From: JAULUH01 sp032111745
GTDB taxonomy: Bacteria; Chloroflexota; Anaerolineae; JAAEKA01
Length of the DNA stretch: 63,664 nt
Direction: 5' to 3'
NCBI GenBank assembly: GCA_032111745.1
Contig: JAULUH010000156.1
Coordinates: 1 to 63,664 of the forward strand
Below the pieces are notes generated by a model that saw nothing but the letters and a program-made list of their open reading frames with translations, made no database searches and was not told where the DNA came from. How positions within the stretch are numbered: position 1 is the first letter of the stretch; each line of letters opens with the position of its first letter. Both the position numbers and the translations under genes were made by a program. Below are positions 35,603 through 45,457 of the stretch, one piece after another.

Positions 35603-36652
35603 TCATCCGGCTACTTGCCCGATAAACGCTGCCACCTGGTCGGCATGGGTCTCCAGACTCACCTCCCCAGCCGCAGCCACCAGGGCACCCCTGGCCAGGC
35701 TCTCCCGCCAGGTCTCCTCTGTCACGCACCTGGACAAAGCCTGTTGCAGGGCTTTGGCCTCCGGCTCCACTACCACACCAGTGCTGTCATGGCGCAGGGC
35801 ATCGGGCAAGCCCCGGGAATCGGTTGCCACCACAACTTTGCCCATGGCCATGGCTTCCAGAATCGTTGTAATTCCGGCGGCCTGGAGGGTGTCCCGTAGC
35901 GGCACCACCACCAGCAGCGCCCCGGCATAGAGCTGGCGCAGATCGCGATAGGACAGGGACTGGGTCATGACGGAGACTTGAGGCGGAATCCGGCCGATAC
36001 TGTTGCGCTGGCGGTGCATCCAGGGACTGGAGGGACGGACCAAGACGGGTACATTCATGGAGCGAACGGCGTCGAACAGCAGATCGTAGTTGCGCATCTC
36101 GGCCCCCACGGCGAGGATGTAGGGCGCCCTCCCCGGCAGGTGGGGTTCTGGCCGGTAGAACCGGGTATCCACACCCTGGGAGATCGAGGTCACCGGCGCG
36201 CTCGTGCCGCCGAGCGTCTTTTGGAGGACACTGCGCTGCCACTCCGTCACACAGATCCAGCCATCGATCTTCATGACCGGCCTCAGGATACGAAGCAAAG
36301 CCAACCAGTCAGGGGAAAACACCCGGTGCACGTATACCACGTGGGTATGGGGCAGGCGCGCCAGCCTGAGCGCCAGCGCCACGGGGATACCCCAAGTCTC
36401 GCCGGTGGAGTAGATCACACTCTCCGGGGGCAGCTCGCGCACTCTCGCCATCGCCCGCTGCAGGTTGGCCGATAGCGATCGAGCCACCCGGGATGGCTTT
36501 ATGCCCTGAATGCGCGCCGGTGACGGATACCATTCCTCGATGGTGGTACCAGGAAGACGCTCGGCGATAAGCCGGTAGTCCAGACGCGGCGCCAGCCCCT
36601 GCTCAGCTTCACGAACACGGGTCCTGTCCTCAGGACCAACTACAATGATCAT
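35603..36652 (-). CDS. GT4 glycosyltransferase
   Basis: 349 aa from the ATG at 36652 (MIIVVGPEDRTRV), which follows GAAGG; an earlier in-frame start at 36721 adds a poor N-terminus. GT-B fold: acceptor domain with SVIYSTGETWGIP and HVVYVHRVFSPDW, donor domain with YILAVGAEMRNYDLLFDAV, LYAGALLVVVPLRDTLQAAGITTILEAMAMGKVVVAT and STGVVVEPEA. Cytoplasmic. Ends 25 nt before the GT-C gene at 35578. Confidence 0.8.
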   Translation of the reverse strand: MIIVVGPEDRTRVREAEQGLAPRLDYRLIAERLPGTTIEEWYPSPARIQGIKPSRVARSLSANLQRAMARVRELPPESVIYSTGETWGIPVALALRLARLPHTHVVYVHRVFSPDWLALLRILRPVMKIDGWICVTEWQRSVLQKTLGGTSAPVTSISQGVDTRFYRPEPHLPGRAPYILAVGAEMRNYDLLFDAVRSMNVPVLVRPSSPWMHRQRNSIGRIPPQVSVMTQSLSYRDLRQLYAGALLVVVPLRDTLQAAGITTILEAMAMGKVVVATDSRGLPDALRHDSTGVVVEPEAKALQQALSRCVTEETWRESLARGALVAAAGEVSLETHADQVAAFIGQVAG

Positions 36653-37109
36653 AGACCCTTCAAGGCAACCCATGCAAACATAGTCAGTTGCTCCCGATAC
36701 CCTACGAAACCCCGGGGTCATCGCCCTGGTCTCGCCACCGGTCTGAGGCTTTGCCGCCTACGGCCACAAGCAAGATGCCAACACGAGGTCATTCCCCATG
36801 CGGCCGAGGGACAACAGCAGATTGCGGTCCGTATCGACAATCACGAAGGCATCGACTCCGCTCTTCCCCTCTCTACCTCTCACCTCTCAGCCAGCCTCAA
36901 TCCACGGCAAGAATACCCCCGCCGGGTTGCCTTCCGCTAGCTTGAGGTGATGGTAGTCGCCGTCGCAATAGCTAAGGCAACGTCGCAATAACTGGGCCGG
37001 CCCCTGGGCATACCCGATTGCTGGCACAGCAGACAGACTCACCACCAGCGTCGCCAGGGTGGCCAGGCTGAGTTTTCGCATGTGTCCTCGCCCCGGTACG
37101 CCTGGAACT
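36653..37109 (-). other. Gap with small secreted ORF (36887-37081) and degraded remains
   Basis: The 64-codon ORF from ATG 37081 (after GAGG) reads as a signal peptide (LATLATLVVSLSAVPAIGYA) and a short mature part with two Cys. Beyond its stop another frame reads GVDAFVIVDTDRN and LGRMGNDLVL (about 36760-36860). The most likely reading is the broken N-terminus and C-terminus of a small exported protein. No function can be given. Confidence 0.4.
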
Positions 37110-37838
37110 CTATGGTTCGGCTGCATCATTCCTTGTCTTTCGTGCAACGGCTAGAAGAGAAATGCCGAAAGGTACAGGCAGGGCCCGCTCCAGCCGCTTG
37201 ACCGCCGGCACGACAAGGTTGAATAGACGCAGCTGGCCAGAAGGCGGAGTGTCCTGCTTGCGCACCCTGCCGTTAGCCCACCAGCCCAACGCACCCAAGG
37301 TGTTGATGTACTTCTGAGTCACGGTGTCCAGACCGACCTGCTGAAAAAGGTCGGCCATCATCTGTTTATCGTAGCGCCGATAGTGACCAATAGCCCGGTC
37401 GATGGTGCCATAGAGCCAGGCGTGAGCTGGCACGACGAGGATTAGATGGCCACTTGGCCGCAACACATGCGCTGCGTTGCGCAGGGCCGCCTCGTGATCC
37501 TCGATATGTTCGAACACGTTCAGTGAGAAGACAGTGTCAACGTCGAAACACGCGAACGCCGCAAAGGGGTCGCTGGTGGCATCGGCTTCGAAAACTTGCA
37601 CGTTGGGATAGGCTGTATAGAGCTTGCACACGTGGGTGACGCTCTGTGGCGAGGTCTCCGTACCCACGTACAACTCGCGGTTGACCAAGTAGCGGGCAAA
37701 GTTGCCCAGGCCGCAACCGATCTCCAGGATGCGTTGCCCGAGATAGGGCTCGATCTCCTCGTACAGCCATTGATCAACCTCGTCGATCAACAACCTGTCC
37801 TCACGGACTTTCTGCAGTGCGACCTCGTTGTAGTTCAA
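37110..37838 (-). CDS. Class I SAM-dependent methyltransferase
   Basis: 242 aa. SAM-binding glycine motif ILEIGCGLGNFARYL (about 37-51), motif II/III region FEADATSDPFAAF, FSLNVFEHIEDHEAAL and LRPSGHLILVVPAHAWLYGTID. The fold is the Methyltransf_11/23 type. The C-terminal part adds HYRRYDKQMMADLFQQVGL, typical of sugar- or lipid-modifying methyltransferases in EPS loci. Sits between two GT-C genes. Substrate not known. Confidence 0.82.
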   Translation of the reverse strand: MNYNEVALQKVREDRLLIDEVDQWLYEEIEPYLGQRILEIGCGLGNFARYLVNRELYVGTETSPQSVTHVCKLYTAYPNVQVFEADATSDPFAAFACFDVDTVFSLNVFEHIEDHEAALRNAAHVLRPSGHLILVVPAHAWLYGTIDRAIGHYRRYDKQMMADLFQQVGLDTVTQKYINTLGALGWWANGRVRKQDTPPSGQLRLFNLVVPAVKRLERALPVPFGISLLAVARKTRNDAAEP

Positions 37839-37859
37839 GCAGTCCCCTTGGCGTTCAGG

Positions 37860-39257
37860 TTAGGGTCCAGAATGCCTCTGTGCAGAGATAAGAGTTGGCG
37901 TCCTGGCCTTGGAAATGCGCATTGCCAGGTCATAGATTCCATGGGCAGCAAATAGGACAAGAAGAGCATCCACTGGGAGGCGATAACGCACATTGGCCCA
38001 AGAGGCCAGGTGGATCACGGTATAGATCATAATGAGACTCAAGAGCAGCACCACGTACTCGCGAGATAACAGTGGAAGCTTCTGGCCAGCCGGCAGGGAG
38101 GGAACCGGATGTCGCAGCCACTTCGCAGCCAGGTACAGGCCATACAACGCAAAGGGCAAGATAACCCCGAAGCTCAAGACACGTGCCACGTTGCTCACCA
38201 GTGTAGAATCCGCAGTGGGCCAGAAGAGAAAGTACACCGGAACACGGCTTAGAGATAGCATGAGATAACGGACCGGGTCATTGACAACGAACTGCACGCC
38301 CCGTCCCATCAATGCTCGATCGAGTTCTGCCTCATTGAGATTACGCAGTTCCTCCGGGATCAGATCGCCGTAGGTCACCCCAAGCTCTTCGGAGAGTACT
38401 GGCACGAAGCGAGTACCGTAGATGGGATGGTTGCTCCAGAAGAAGGTGAAACCAGCGTTTGTGTTGGGCATGCTCCAGCGCCCAAAAGCCTGGTAGTTGC
38501 GCCAGATGAAGGGTGAGATGGCCAGCGTGGCGACGAACCCGGCAACAGCGAGCGCCCCCAGTGTCGCGGTCAAGCGTTGCCGCGACCGCGACACGAGCAC
38601 CAGCCAGGGTACCAGGACGGCCAGGATGGCCGCTGCCAGCTGCCGCAACAACACGGTGACGGCCATCGCCAGACCTAGCTCCAGACCCAGTATCAGGTAA
38701 CGCCGGCCAGCAAGCGCAGGCCGGGCGGTAGCCTCGGCCAGCCGCATTGACACATCCACGATCCAGAGAATTCCGACGATATAGAAGGCCTCGCTCATTA
38801 GTGAGGCCCCATAGTTGACGAAGTAGAAATAGACGGCTGTCAGACCAGCCGCTATCAAGCCCACTGGCTGGCCAAAAGTGCGGAGGCCGATGCGATAGAT
38901 CAGCCAGGGCGTCAATACACCCACCGCCACCGCCTGGATCAGCCGCGCCACCAACGGATTGTGCCCCACCGTGGCATAGATCGCCGCCAGGAACAGCGTA
39001 TAAAGGTAGGACCAGAACGCAGTGGGCTGGTTAGCCCTGGCATAAGGCCACCAATCTATCGCAAAACTGAATCCATAGCCGTCGATGACCCGCTGGGCCA
39101 GCGCATCGTACGAGACTTGGTCGAAAGTGCCACCTCGGGTCTCTTCCAGGGCATTACCCAGGGCCAGAGCGAGAGCAATGCGTAGAAGCACCGAGAGCAC
39201 CAGAATCGTCGCCAGGATGCCTGCAGGTCTGGTAGCACGAATGCGAAGGGGGGGCAT
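37860..39257 (-). CDS. GT39/ArnT-like membrane glycosyltransferase (paralogue of 34148-35578)
   Basis: 465 aa, about 11 TM helices. The first loop reads TFDQVSYDALAQRVIDGYGFSF, closely parallel to the 34148-35578 protein (TDQRSYHALGARLIAGHGFSF). Shared later features include HPIYGTRFVPVL against HPMHGTSFREFE and the 'FWPTADSTL' motif. Probably a gene duplication with different acceptor use. Begins 6 nt after the GT2 stop at 39264. Confidence 0.8.
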   Translation of the reverse strand: MPPLRIRATRPAGILATILVLSVLLRIALALALGNALEETRGGTFDQVSYDALAQRVIDGYGFSFAIDWWPYARANQPTAFWSYLYTLFLAAIYATVGHNPLVARLIQAVAVGVLTPWLIYRIGLRTFGQPVGLIAAGLTAVYFYFVNYGASLMSEAFYIVGILWIVDVSMRLAEATARPALAGRRYLILGLELGLAMAVTVLLRQLAAAILAVLVPWLVLVSRSRQRLTATLGALAVAGFVATLAISPFIWRNYQAFGRWSMPNTNAGFTFFWSNHPIYGTRFVPVLSEELGVTYGDLIPEELRNLNEAELDRALMGRGVQFVVNDPVRYLMLSLSRVPVYFLFWPTADSTLVSNVARVLSFGVILPFALYGLYLAAKWLRHPVPSLPAGQKLPLLSREYVVLLLSLIMIYTVIHLASWANVRYRLPVDALLVLFAAHGIYDLAMRISKARTPTLISAQRHSGP

Positions 39258-39263
39258 GGCCGC

Positions 39264-40241
39264 CTACATTTCGCCCAGTTCCAGCAACAGACGCCGATAC
39301 GTGCGGGCGCGGCTGTCCCAAGCTGGAGAAAATCGGGCACCGGCCGCAGCAACGATCCATCGCGGCCAGTAGGCTGCACGCACAAGAGTCTTGAAGCGGT
39401 TGGCCTCGTGCTCACCGCCGAACTTCCGATAAAACTGGATCTTGCTGCGATAGAGCTGCAAGTACATTGCCTCTGCCACCTGCCGGCTGCTGGCTTCACC
39501 GAAGTGAGTAACCTCAGCTTCGGGCACGTACCACAATTCCCAACCGGCCTGGGCCAGCCGATAGCACAGGTCGACCTCCTCCGTATACATGAAATAGCGG
39601 TCATCTAGCACGCCCACCTGATCCAGTGCAGCACGCCGCAGCAGCAGGCAGGCCCCCTTGATCACGTCCACGCGCCGCGGTGTGTGTGTATCCCACTCAG
39701 CCTGAGGATACGTGGCTTGTGGGGAAAGCTGTTCGAGGTAACTCAGGCGCCAGAACTCCCGGCCGGGGGTCAGCATCGGCTGGCACGACAACTGTAGGCT
39801 GCCGTCGTCGTTGAGCAGCCTCGCCCCGGCAGCCCCGGCCTTGGGATTGGCGTCCAAAAACGCCACCAGGGTATGCAGCGCGGCCTCATGCACCTCGGTG
39901 TCGCTGTTCAATAGCAACACGTGGCGACCCTGGCATAGCGCTATGGCCTGGTTATTAGCACGCGCAAAGCCGACGTTGTGGGAGTTCTCGATCAGCCTGA
40001 CCCATGGGAAACGCGCCCGCACCGTCTCTAGACTGCCGTCGGTCGAAGCGTTGTCCACGACGAAGACCTCGGCAAATAGGAAGCCGCGAGCTGGCACCGC
40101 CAGGGCGCCACCGTAGTTCGCTGTCGACGGGATATTCGGGTCTATGAACTGGCTGGCCTGCACCGAATCCAGGCATTGCGCCAGGTATTCGCGCGTGTTC
40201 CAGTTCACGATCACGATAGACAGGTCAGGGCGTCCTGTCAC
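39264..40241 (-). CDS. GT2 glycosyltransferase (rhamnosyltransferase-like)
   Basis: 325 aa. GT-A fold: LSIVIVNWNTREYLAQCLDS, FVVDNASTDGSLE, SHNVGFARANNQAIAL, VLLLNSDTEVHEAAL (the DxD-like NSDTE), then VDVIKGACLLLRRAALDQVGVLDDRYFMYTEEVDLCYRLAQAGW. This is the WbbL/rhamnosyltransferase-like group. Cytoplasmic. The gene ends 6 nt before the GT-C gene. Confidence 0.88.
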   Translation of the reverse strand: MTGRPDLSIVIVNWNTREYLAQCLDSVQASQFIDPNIPSTANYGGALAVPARGFLFAEVFVVDNASTDGSLETVRARFPWVRLIENSHNVGFARANNQAIALCQGRHVLLLNSDTEVHEAALHTLVAFLDANPKAGAAGARLLNDDGSLQLSCQPMLTPGREFWRLSYLEQLSPQATYPQAEWDTHTPRRVDVIKGACLLLRRAALDQVGVLDDRYFMYTEEVDLCYRLAQAGWELWYVPEAEVTHFGEASSRQVAEAMYLQLYRSKIQFYRKFGGEHEANRFKTLVRAAYWPRWIVAAAGARFSPAWDSRARTYRRLLLELGEM

Positions 40242-40245
40242 GCCG

Positions 40246-41652
40246 TCACCCCTCTTGCTCTCCCATATTGTCCAGAGCGACCAGCCCGCCCATGAACAGC
40301 CAGATCAGCACACTGGCCTGGAAGCCAGGAAAGCCAATATTGTAGACGAAGGGGAGGATCCAATCCGCAAACAACATGAGGATCAGCGCGCCAGCGCCAG
40401 CCGCTAGCATGCCGTTCACATAACCAGCCGTGAAACCAACACGGTACTTCCTGCGCAGACGCATACCGAGCAGGCCAATCTCCACGATGAGCCAAACGAA
40501 CAGCGCGAGGCCGACCAGGCCCATATGAGAAAAGACGTCAATATAGTTGTTGTGCGCCGAGAGCGCAACTGAGCTGTAGAAGAGCCTGCCGTAGCTAAGA
40601 GAACCGGTCAGCCCGTAGGGACGATAGGCGGCAGGACCCAGCCCAAGGATCGGATTGCGCATGGTCAGCTCGATGACGCGTTGGTTGAGGGCAAGTCGCG
40701 TGCCGCCGCTCAACTGCCACTCGGCATCACCGCCGGCAAATTCATACACGGCGGGGCCAAGCACGCCAGTAACCGCCAGGGCCACGATCAGCACGATAAC
40801 TAGCCAGCCTAGACGCGGATACCGAAGCCAGAGGAGTGTGCTCAACGCTGTTGCTACTCCCACCCAGTTGGAGACGGCATCTCGCTGATCGATGAAGACG
40901 TAGACTATGCTGGCGACCAGGACAGCCACCAAGAACAGGCGCCATGGCCCAGAGAGTCCCCGATGGAACAACAGCTGCCCGCCCGCCAAGGCGGCCAGCA
41001 GGGTCCATAGGGGCGCTCGGGTAAAGGCAATAGTGGTGAACTCACTTAGCCAGCCGTCTAGGCCAGGTAGGGTACGCAGGATGGCCACACTACCTGCCAC
41101 CAGGAAGAAGGTGGCTGTCAAGCGACGCAACCAGATCTCGTCCTTGACCAGGTTGGCACTCAGCCCGAAGGCAGCCGCAGACAAGGCAAAGATGCTCCAC
41201 TGAGCAATTTGCACTAATGCGAAGTTGCTTTTCCGCGGCACCAGCGGGTCCCAGGTGATGTTTCCAACGGCAAGGGCGAGCAGCCCAACCGCCAGGAACA
41301 GTAGCAACGGCCAGTTGACCCGCGAGGGCACCAGATGAATGCGTCCACGCACCATCAAAGCGAGCAACGCCAGGACCACCAGAGCCGGAATCAGCAGGAC
41401 CGTGAGGTTGAAATTGACCTCGGTGCCGGTACCAAACTCAGCTGGCACCACAAGTGGCACAACCACAAGAGCAAGCAAGCCCAACACCGGGGACTGTAGC
41501 ATGAGCAGTGCTGCCATAGCCGCTACCAGTAGCGCTAGCCATTGGAGGGACGCGCGCAGACCCAGAACGGCTGCTGCCAGCAAGACCATGGCGACGATAA
41601 AAACCGTCCACAAATCGACAGATGGTGCAGTGCGGCGGATATTCTTGATCAT
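40246..41652 (-). CDS. O-antigen polymerase/ligase-like (Wzy/WaaL) membrane protein
   Basis: 468 aa, about 12 TM helices. The large periplasmic loop holds RLALNQRVIELTMRNPILGLGPAAYRPYGLTGSL followed by ALSAHNNYIDVFSHMGLVGL, the Wzy_C signature (R/H/N residues around 'AHNNYIDVF'). Family members polymerise lipid-linked repeat units or ligate them to a carrier in the outer leaflet. A second member is at 59361-61094. Confidence 0.85.
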   Translation of the reverse strand: MIKNIRRTAPSVDLWTVFIVAMVLLAAAVLGLRASLQWLALLVAAMAALLMLQSPVLGLLALVVVPLVVPAEFGTGTEVNFNLTVLLIPALVVLALLALMVRGRIHLVPSRVNWPLLLFLAVGLLALAVGNITWDPLVPRKSNFALVQIAQWSIFALSAAAFGLSANLVKDEIWLRRLTATFFLVAGSVAILRTLPGLDGWLSEFTTIAFTRAPLWTLLAALAGGQLLFHRGLSGPWRLFLVAVLVASIVYVFIDQRDAVSNWVGVATALSTLLWLRYPRLGWLVIVLIVALAVTGVLGPAVYEFAGGDAEWQLSGGTRLALNQRVIELTMRNPILGLGPAAYRPYGLTGSLSYGRLFYSSVALSAHNNYIDVFSHMGLVGLALFVWLIVEIGLLGMRLRRKYRVGFTAGYVNGMLAAGAGALILMLFADWILPFVYNIGFPGFQASVLIWLFMGGLVALDNMGEQEG

Positions 41653-41716
41653 GGGATAGCCATCTTGTGCGCAGGAACTACCAGCTTGTCAGCGAATGCA
41701 TGGGATAGGCTACCGG

Positions 41717-42922
41717 TCATGGCCGGATCGCCTGCTCCACCAATCGCTCCACATGCCAGACAAATCGGCCAGCAATGAAGCGCCAATCATAAGTGGTTTC
41801 TACCAGGCTCCTGGCGTTCCTGACGAGGCGCTGTCGCAATTCCGAGTTCTCCAGTAGCGTAGTCACCTGGCGGGCGAACGATTCTGAGGTGTCTGCCAAC
41901 AGGACATGTTCACCGTCAATGGCCTCGATCCCCTCAACCCCTTTGGACGTCGTGACCACGGGCGTACCCAAGGCCATAGCCTCGAGGATCTTGAGACGGG
42001 TCCCACCGCCTTCACGGAGAGGCACGACGCAGACACTGGCCTCGCCTACTGGCCGGCGGATGTCATCGACATAACCCGTAAGCGCTACCGACTCGTCGAT
42101 TGCCAACCCGGAGAGGTCAACCCCCCGGGTCGAGCCGGTGATAGCCAGTGTTACATCTGGCACGACTTGCTTGATGCGCGAGTAGATCTCGGCCAAGAAG
42201 TATTGCATGGCATCATAGTTTGCATAGTAGCCGAGAGCACCGTTGTAGACCAGCGCTCGATCCCGCGGCTGGACCAGGCCAGGAACATTGTGTTGGCAAT
42301 CTACGCCGTTGGGGATCAGGACAATCCGATCGGCCAAGTGGGGCACCAGGGACCGACTAACCTGGCAATCCTGTTCCGATACCATTGAAATCATGTCGAA
42401 CTTCGGAAACAAGCCAGCCTCGTAGCGACGGGCCTTCTGCGCGCTCACCCAGGTTTGGCCTCGCAACCAAAGCCCGGACGACTGCCCGTGGCGGTCCTGC
42501 ATCCAACGTGTCAGAGAATTGTGTTCTTCCAGCACGCGAGCAATAGAGGAAGGCGCTTCCAGGGCATAGGCTGCCATGACCTCGGTTGAGGCGATAATGA
42601 CGTCAAAGGATTGCCTGTGTAAGGTCTGACGGACCAGCTCACGCATTGCCGGGATAGGACGGGTGAACAGTGGAACTGGCGACAGAAAACGCCTCAGCGT
42701 ACTGGCGCGATTCGTTGCGAAGGGATCCAGGGCAACGACCTGGATATCCCGACAGAACTGCTGTAATTCCCCGGCATCGTGCTCCTTAGCCATATCAAAG
42801 GCGAACGACAGCAGTGTCACCTCGTGGGACTGGCCCAGCGCCCATAGCAAGTGATAGACTCTGATCTTATACCCGATGTCGAGAGGAAAAGGAAACCAGG
42901 TAGCAAGAAACAGAACTCTCAC
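41717..42922 (-). CDS. GT4 glycosyltransferase
   Basis: 401 aa. MRVLFLATWFPFPLDIGYKIRVYHL is the 'PFPLDxGxKxRxYHL' start also seen in 32867-34111, so both belong to the same XrtA/EPS-type GT4 group. Donor domain: DRALVYNGALGYYANYDAMQYFL, VALTGYVDDIRRPVGEASVCVVPLREGGGTRLKILEAMALGTPVVTTSKGVEGIEA. Complete with expected spacing. Confidence 0.85.
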   Translation of the reverse strand: MRVLFLATWFPFPLDIGYKIRVYHLLWALGQSHEVTLLSFAFDMAKEHDAGELQQFCRDIQVVALDPFATNRASTLRRFLSPVPLFTRPIPAMRELVRQTLHRQSFDVIIASTEVMAAYALEAPSSIARVLEEHNSLTRWMQDRHGQSSGLWLRGQTWVSAQKARRYEAGLFPKFDMISMVSEQDCQVSRSLVPHLADRIVLIPNGVDCQHNVPGLVQPRDRALVYNGALGYYANYDAMQYFLAEIYSRIKQVVPDVTLAITGSTRGVDLSGLAIDESVALTGYVDDIRRPVGEASVCVVPLREGGGTRLKILEAMALGTPVVTTSKGVEGIEAIDGEHVLLADTSESFARQVTTLLENSELRQRLVRNARSLVETTYDWRFIAGRFVWHVERLVEQAIRP

Positions 42923-42977
42923 AAAAGCACCTTATACCTTCCGTCCATCTGGCTCAGCACTGAGAAACCTAGGCCTG

Positions 42978-44165
42978 CTAGGCCAGTGCTATGCCACTCC
43001 TCTCTTGGATCGCTTGGTCAAGGCGGTCAAGCAACTGCTCGATGTGGGCGCCCGGCCTCCAAGCTACCCTGGCCTTGGCCAGCGCCGTGCGGCCCATACG
43101 CTCCTGATCTTCAGGTGACTCCAGAAGAGTGGACAGGCGCGTGCTTAACTGCTTCACATCACCCGGGGCAATCAGATACCCGGTCTGCTCGCTCTCCAAC
43201 CAGTCGGGCACACCACCAACGGCAAAGGCCACCACGGCGCGGCCACGTGCATATGCCTCGGGACCTATACGGCCATAGGGCTCCGGCCATGCGGACGGCA
43301 TGGCCACAAACGCACATTGCCGGTATAGGTCCTCCAGGTCAGCCTGGTCAACCCAGCCGGCGAATCGGATGCGACGGGCAATTCCTAACTCGCTGGCCAG
43401 ACCTTCGCAGGCCGGTCGCACCGGGCCATCTCCAGCCACGATCAGCTGCCAATCCACCGGCACATCTGCAAGAGCACGAATGAGTTCCAGCAGCCCTTTC
43501 TCTGCCGTCACTCGACCAGCATATAGAATAGTGCTGGGGTCCGAGGGAGACACGTATTCGGGCAGTGCATTGCCGATCAGCACAGGCGCCAGGATACTGA
43601 CTCGCTTCGGTGGCAATCCATTGAATACTAGATGACGGCGCATGAACTGGCTGCCGACAAAGATGTTGGTGTTGTGGTAGGCTTCAATCAGCGAGCGCAC
43701 CGTGCTCAGTTTGCGGATATGACCAACCGGATTGCGACCAAAAGAACATCTCTCGGCATACGCATTAACAAGGCAGCCCGGCCCTGCCTTCCGCTGACAC
43801 ACCTGCCTGGATCGACGCAGGTATAGGGCCAAACCCGGACAGACCAGGTAAGGGCTGTGAACATACGCCACGCTGGGTAGCCGATCGATAATCCAGCGAA
43901 CCACCTGCGGGTCATGCACTACGTGCATATAAGCAACCTCGGGCTGGAAGTTGGCAATCACCCGATCTATGCCCGCAAGAACGGCCTCAGTCCGTGGTTC
44001 CAAGACCTGTACTGTCCCCGGCATTAGGCTATCCGGCTCTTCCGCTGCGAAACTGACCAGATGCGATTCGTGGCCTGCCACCGCCAGGGCGTCAGACACA
44101 TCGCTGATGTAGCCCTCCGCACCGCCAGCGTTAGAACCGTACTGGTTGAAATGCAGGATCCTCAT
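42978..44165 (-). CDS. GT4 glycosyltransferase
   Basis: 395 aa; ATG at 44165 overlaps the stop of the upstream GT4 (ATGA). MRILHFNQYGSNAGGAEGYISDVSDAL is the acceptor-side loop. PSTILYAGRVTAEKGLLELI, WQLIVAGDGPVRPACEGLA, IRFAGWVDQADLEDLYRQCAFVAMPSAWPEPYGRIGPEAYARGRAVVAFAVGGVPDWL is the donor site with the conserved E-x7-E. Cytoplasmic. Translationally coupled to the gene before it. Confidence 0.87.
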   Translation of the reverse strand: MRILHFNQYGSNAGGAEGYISDVSDALAVAGHESHLVSFAAEEPDSLMPGTVQVLEPRTEAVLAGIDRVIANFQPEVAYMHVVHDPQVVRWIIDRLPSVAYVHSPYLVCPGLALYLRRSRQVCQRKAGPGCLVNAYAERCSFGRNPVGHIRKLSTVRSLIEAYHNTNIFVGSQFMRRHLVFNGLPPKRVSILAPVLIGNALPEYVSPSDPSTILYAGRVTAEKGLLELIRALADVPVDWQLIVAGDGPVRPACEGLASELGIARRIRFAGWVDQADLEDLYRQCAFVAMPSAWPEPYGRIGPEAYARGRAVVAFAVGGVPDWLESEQTGYLIAPGDVKQLSTRLSTLLESPEDQERMGRTALAKARVAWRPGAHIEQLLDRLDQAIQERSGIALA

Positions 44166-45400
44166 ACGACTATGTCGCTCAACCACGCCTCGATATCGCT
44201 AACCATACGATCCAGGGTGAAGCGCTCTTGGATCATGCGCTGAGCCGCCACCACCAGACTCCTGCCACTGGCCGGATCACTGATCACCCTAGTGATCTGG
44301 GCGGCCAAAGCTGCTGCGTCCTCCGCACCGAAGGTCAGCCCAGTAATACCGTCCTGTAGCATCTCCACCTGACCCCCGACCTCGGTACCGATCACTAACA
44401 GCCTGGCAGCCATAGCCTCCATGACTGTGCGCGCCATAGGCTCCGGCCAGGTCGACGTGAACAGGAACACGTCAAACCGACCCAGCCAGGACGGAATCTC
44501 CGGCTGCGGTACATGGCCGACGAAATCAACTCGCTCCTCAATGCCCAGCCGCCCGACCAGTTCGCACAACTGCGCCTCGTAGTCCGGGTGCCCCGCCCCG
44601 ATGATCGTCAGGCTCACCTGCTCAGCCATACCCTGCTGCCGGAGCTTACCAACCGCCTCGATCGCCGTGTGCACCCCTTTCTGAGGCAGGAGACTGCCGA
44701 CATACACAAGCCGCAATGGGCGGCGTCCATCGTAATCGCCGAGCGCAGCATACCGCTGGAAGGACTCCAGGTCGATGCCACCGAATAGGACACCGGTTGA
44801 GGGAGGAAGTTTGCCTGTGGCCACTAAAGCATCGCGCACATACTGGCTGCAACACAGGGCGCGTTCAAAGCGCAAGCTGGGCGGATAGCCCTCCTGTCTA
44901 AGGCGGCGTAGCGCCCACCCACGCACTGGCGCCTTAATAAGCTCACCAACCTTACTTCCCCCGGGCAACCGCCAATACTCGACGTGGATGTCGGGATCCT
45001 GCGGCCAGTAGGATGAGACAAAATACGCCACCCGGCTGGGCATCCACTGTTCAAGCCAGTAAGGGAGATTGCGCGACAGGTCATACATGCCCCACACCAC
45101 TGCCACATCTGGCTCATATGTGTCCAGCACGCGCCTTAGCTCCTCCTGGTTCTCTCGTTCGTGCCGGCGATGATAGCGCAGGAAATCAATGGACCGGTAG
45201 TGATACAAGTCCGCCTGGAGATGCAGTGTGCGCGCGACGTCGGGTTCAACTGGCTCAGTTCCGTTTACCCCATGTTGGCTGGTCAAGACGAACACCTGAT
45301 GCCCCCGGTCGCGCAGCCTCACGGCTACCTCCTGGCACCACTGTTCGTAGCCGCCCAACTCATATGGTGGATACAGATTGGTCAGAAACAGAATCCTCAT
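44162..45400 (-). CDS. GT4 glycosyltransferase
   Basis: 412 aa from the ATG at 45400 (MRILFLTNLYPPYELGGYEQ). An upstream frame start (45439) would add a basic, implausible leader. Donor domain: LRLVYVGSLLPQKGVHTAIEAV, VSLTIIGAGHPDYEAQLCEL, VDFVGHVPQPEIPSWLGRFDVFLFTSTWPEPMARTVMEAMAARLLVIGTEVGG. The 'E-Q-W' pocket at the start suggests a hexose acceptor, but no specificity can be given. Confidence 0.87.
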   Translation of the reverse strand: MRILFLTNLYPPYELGGYEQWCQEVAVRLRDRGHQVFVLTSQHGVNGTEPVEPDVARTLHLQADLYHYRSIDFLRYHRRHERENQEELRRVLDTYEPDVAVVWGMYDLSRNLPYWLEQWMPSRVAYFVSSYWPQDPDIHVEYWRLPGGSKVGELIKAPVRGWALRRLRQEGYPPSLRFERALCCSQYVRDALVATGKLPPSTGVLFGGIDLESFQRYAALGDYDGRRPLRLVYVGSLLPQKGVHTAIEAVGKLRQQGMAEQVSLTIIGAGHPDYEAQLCELVGRLGIEERVDFVGHVPQPEIPSWLGRFDVFLFTSTWPEPMARTVMEAMAARLLVIGTEVGGQVEMLQDGITGLTFGAEDAAALAAQITRVISDPASGRSLVVAAQRMIQERFTLDRMVSDIEAWLSDIVV

Positions 45401-45457
45401 GCCCGGCAACCTGCTGTCATGACGCCGCCGCGACCTCACTACCCCTGGCGCTTCACC

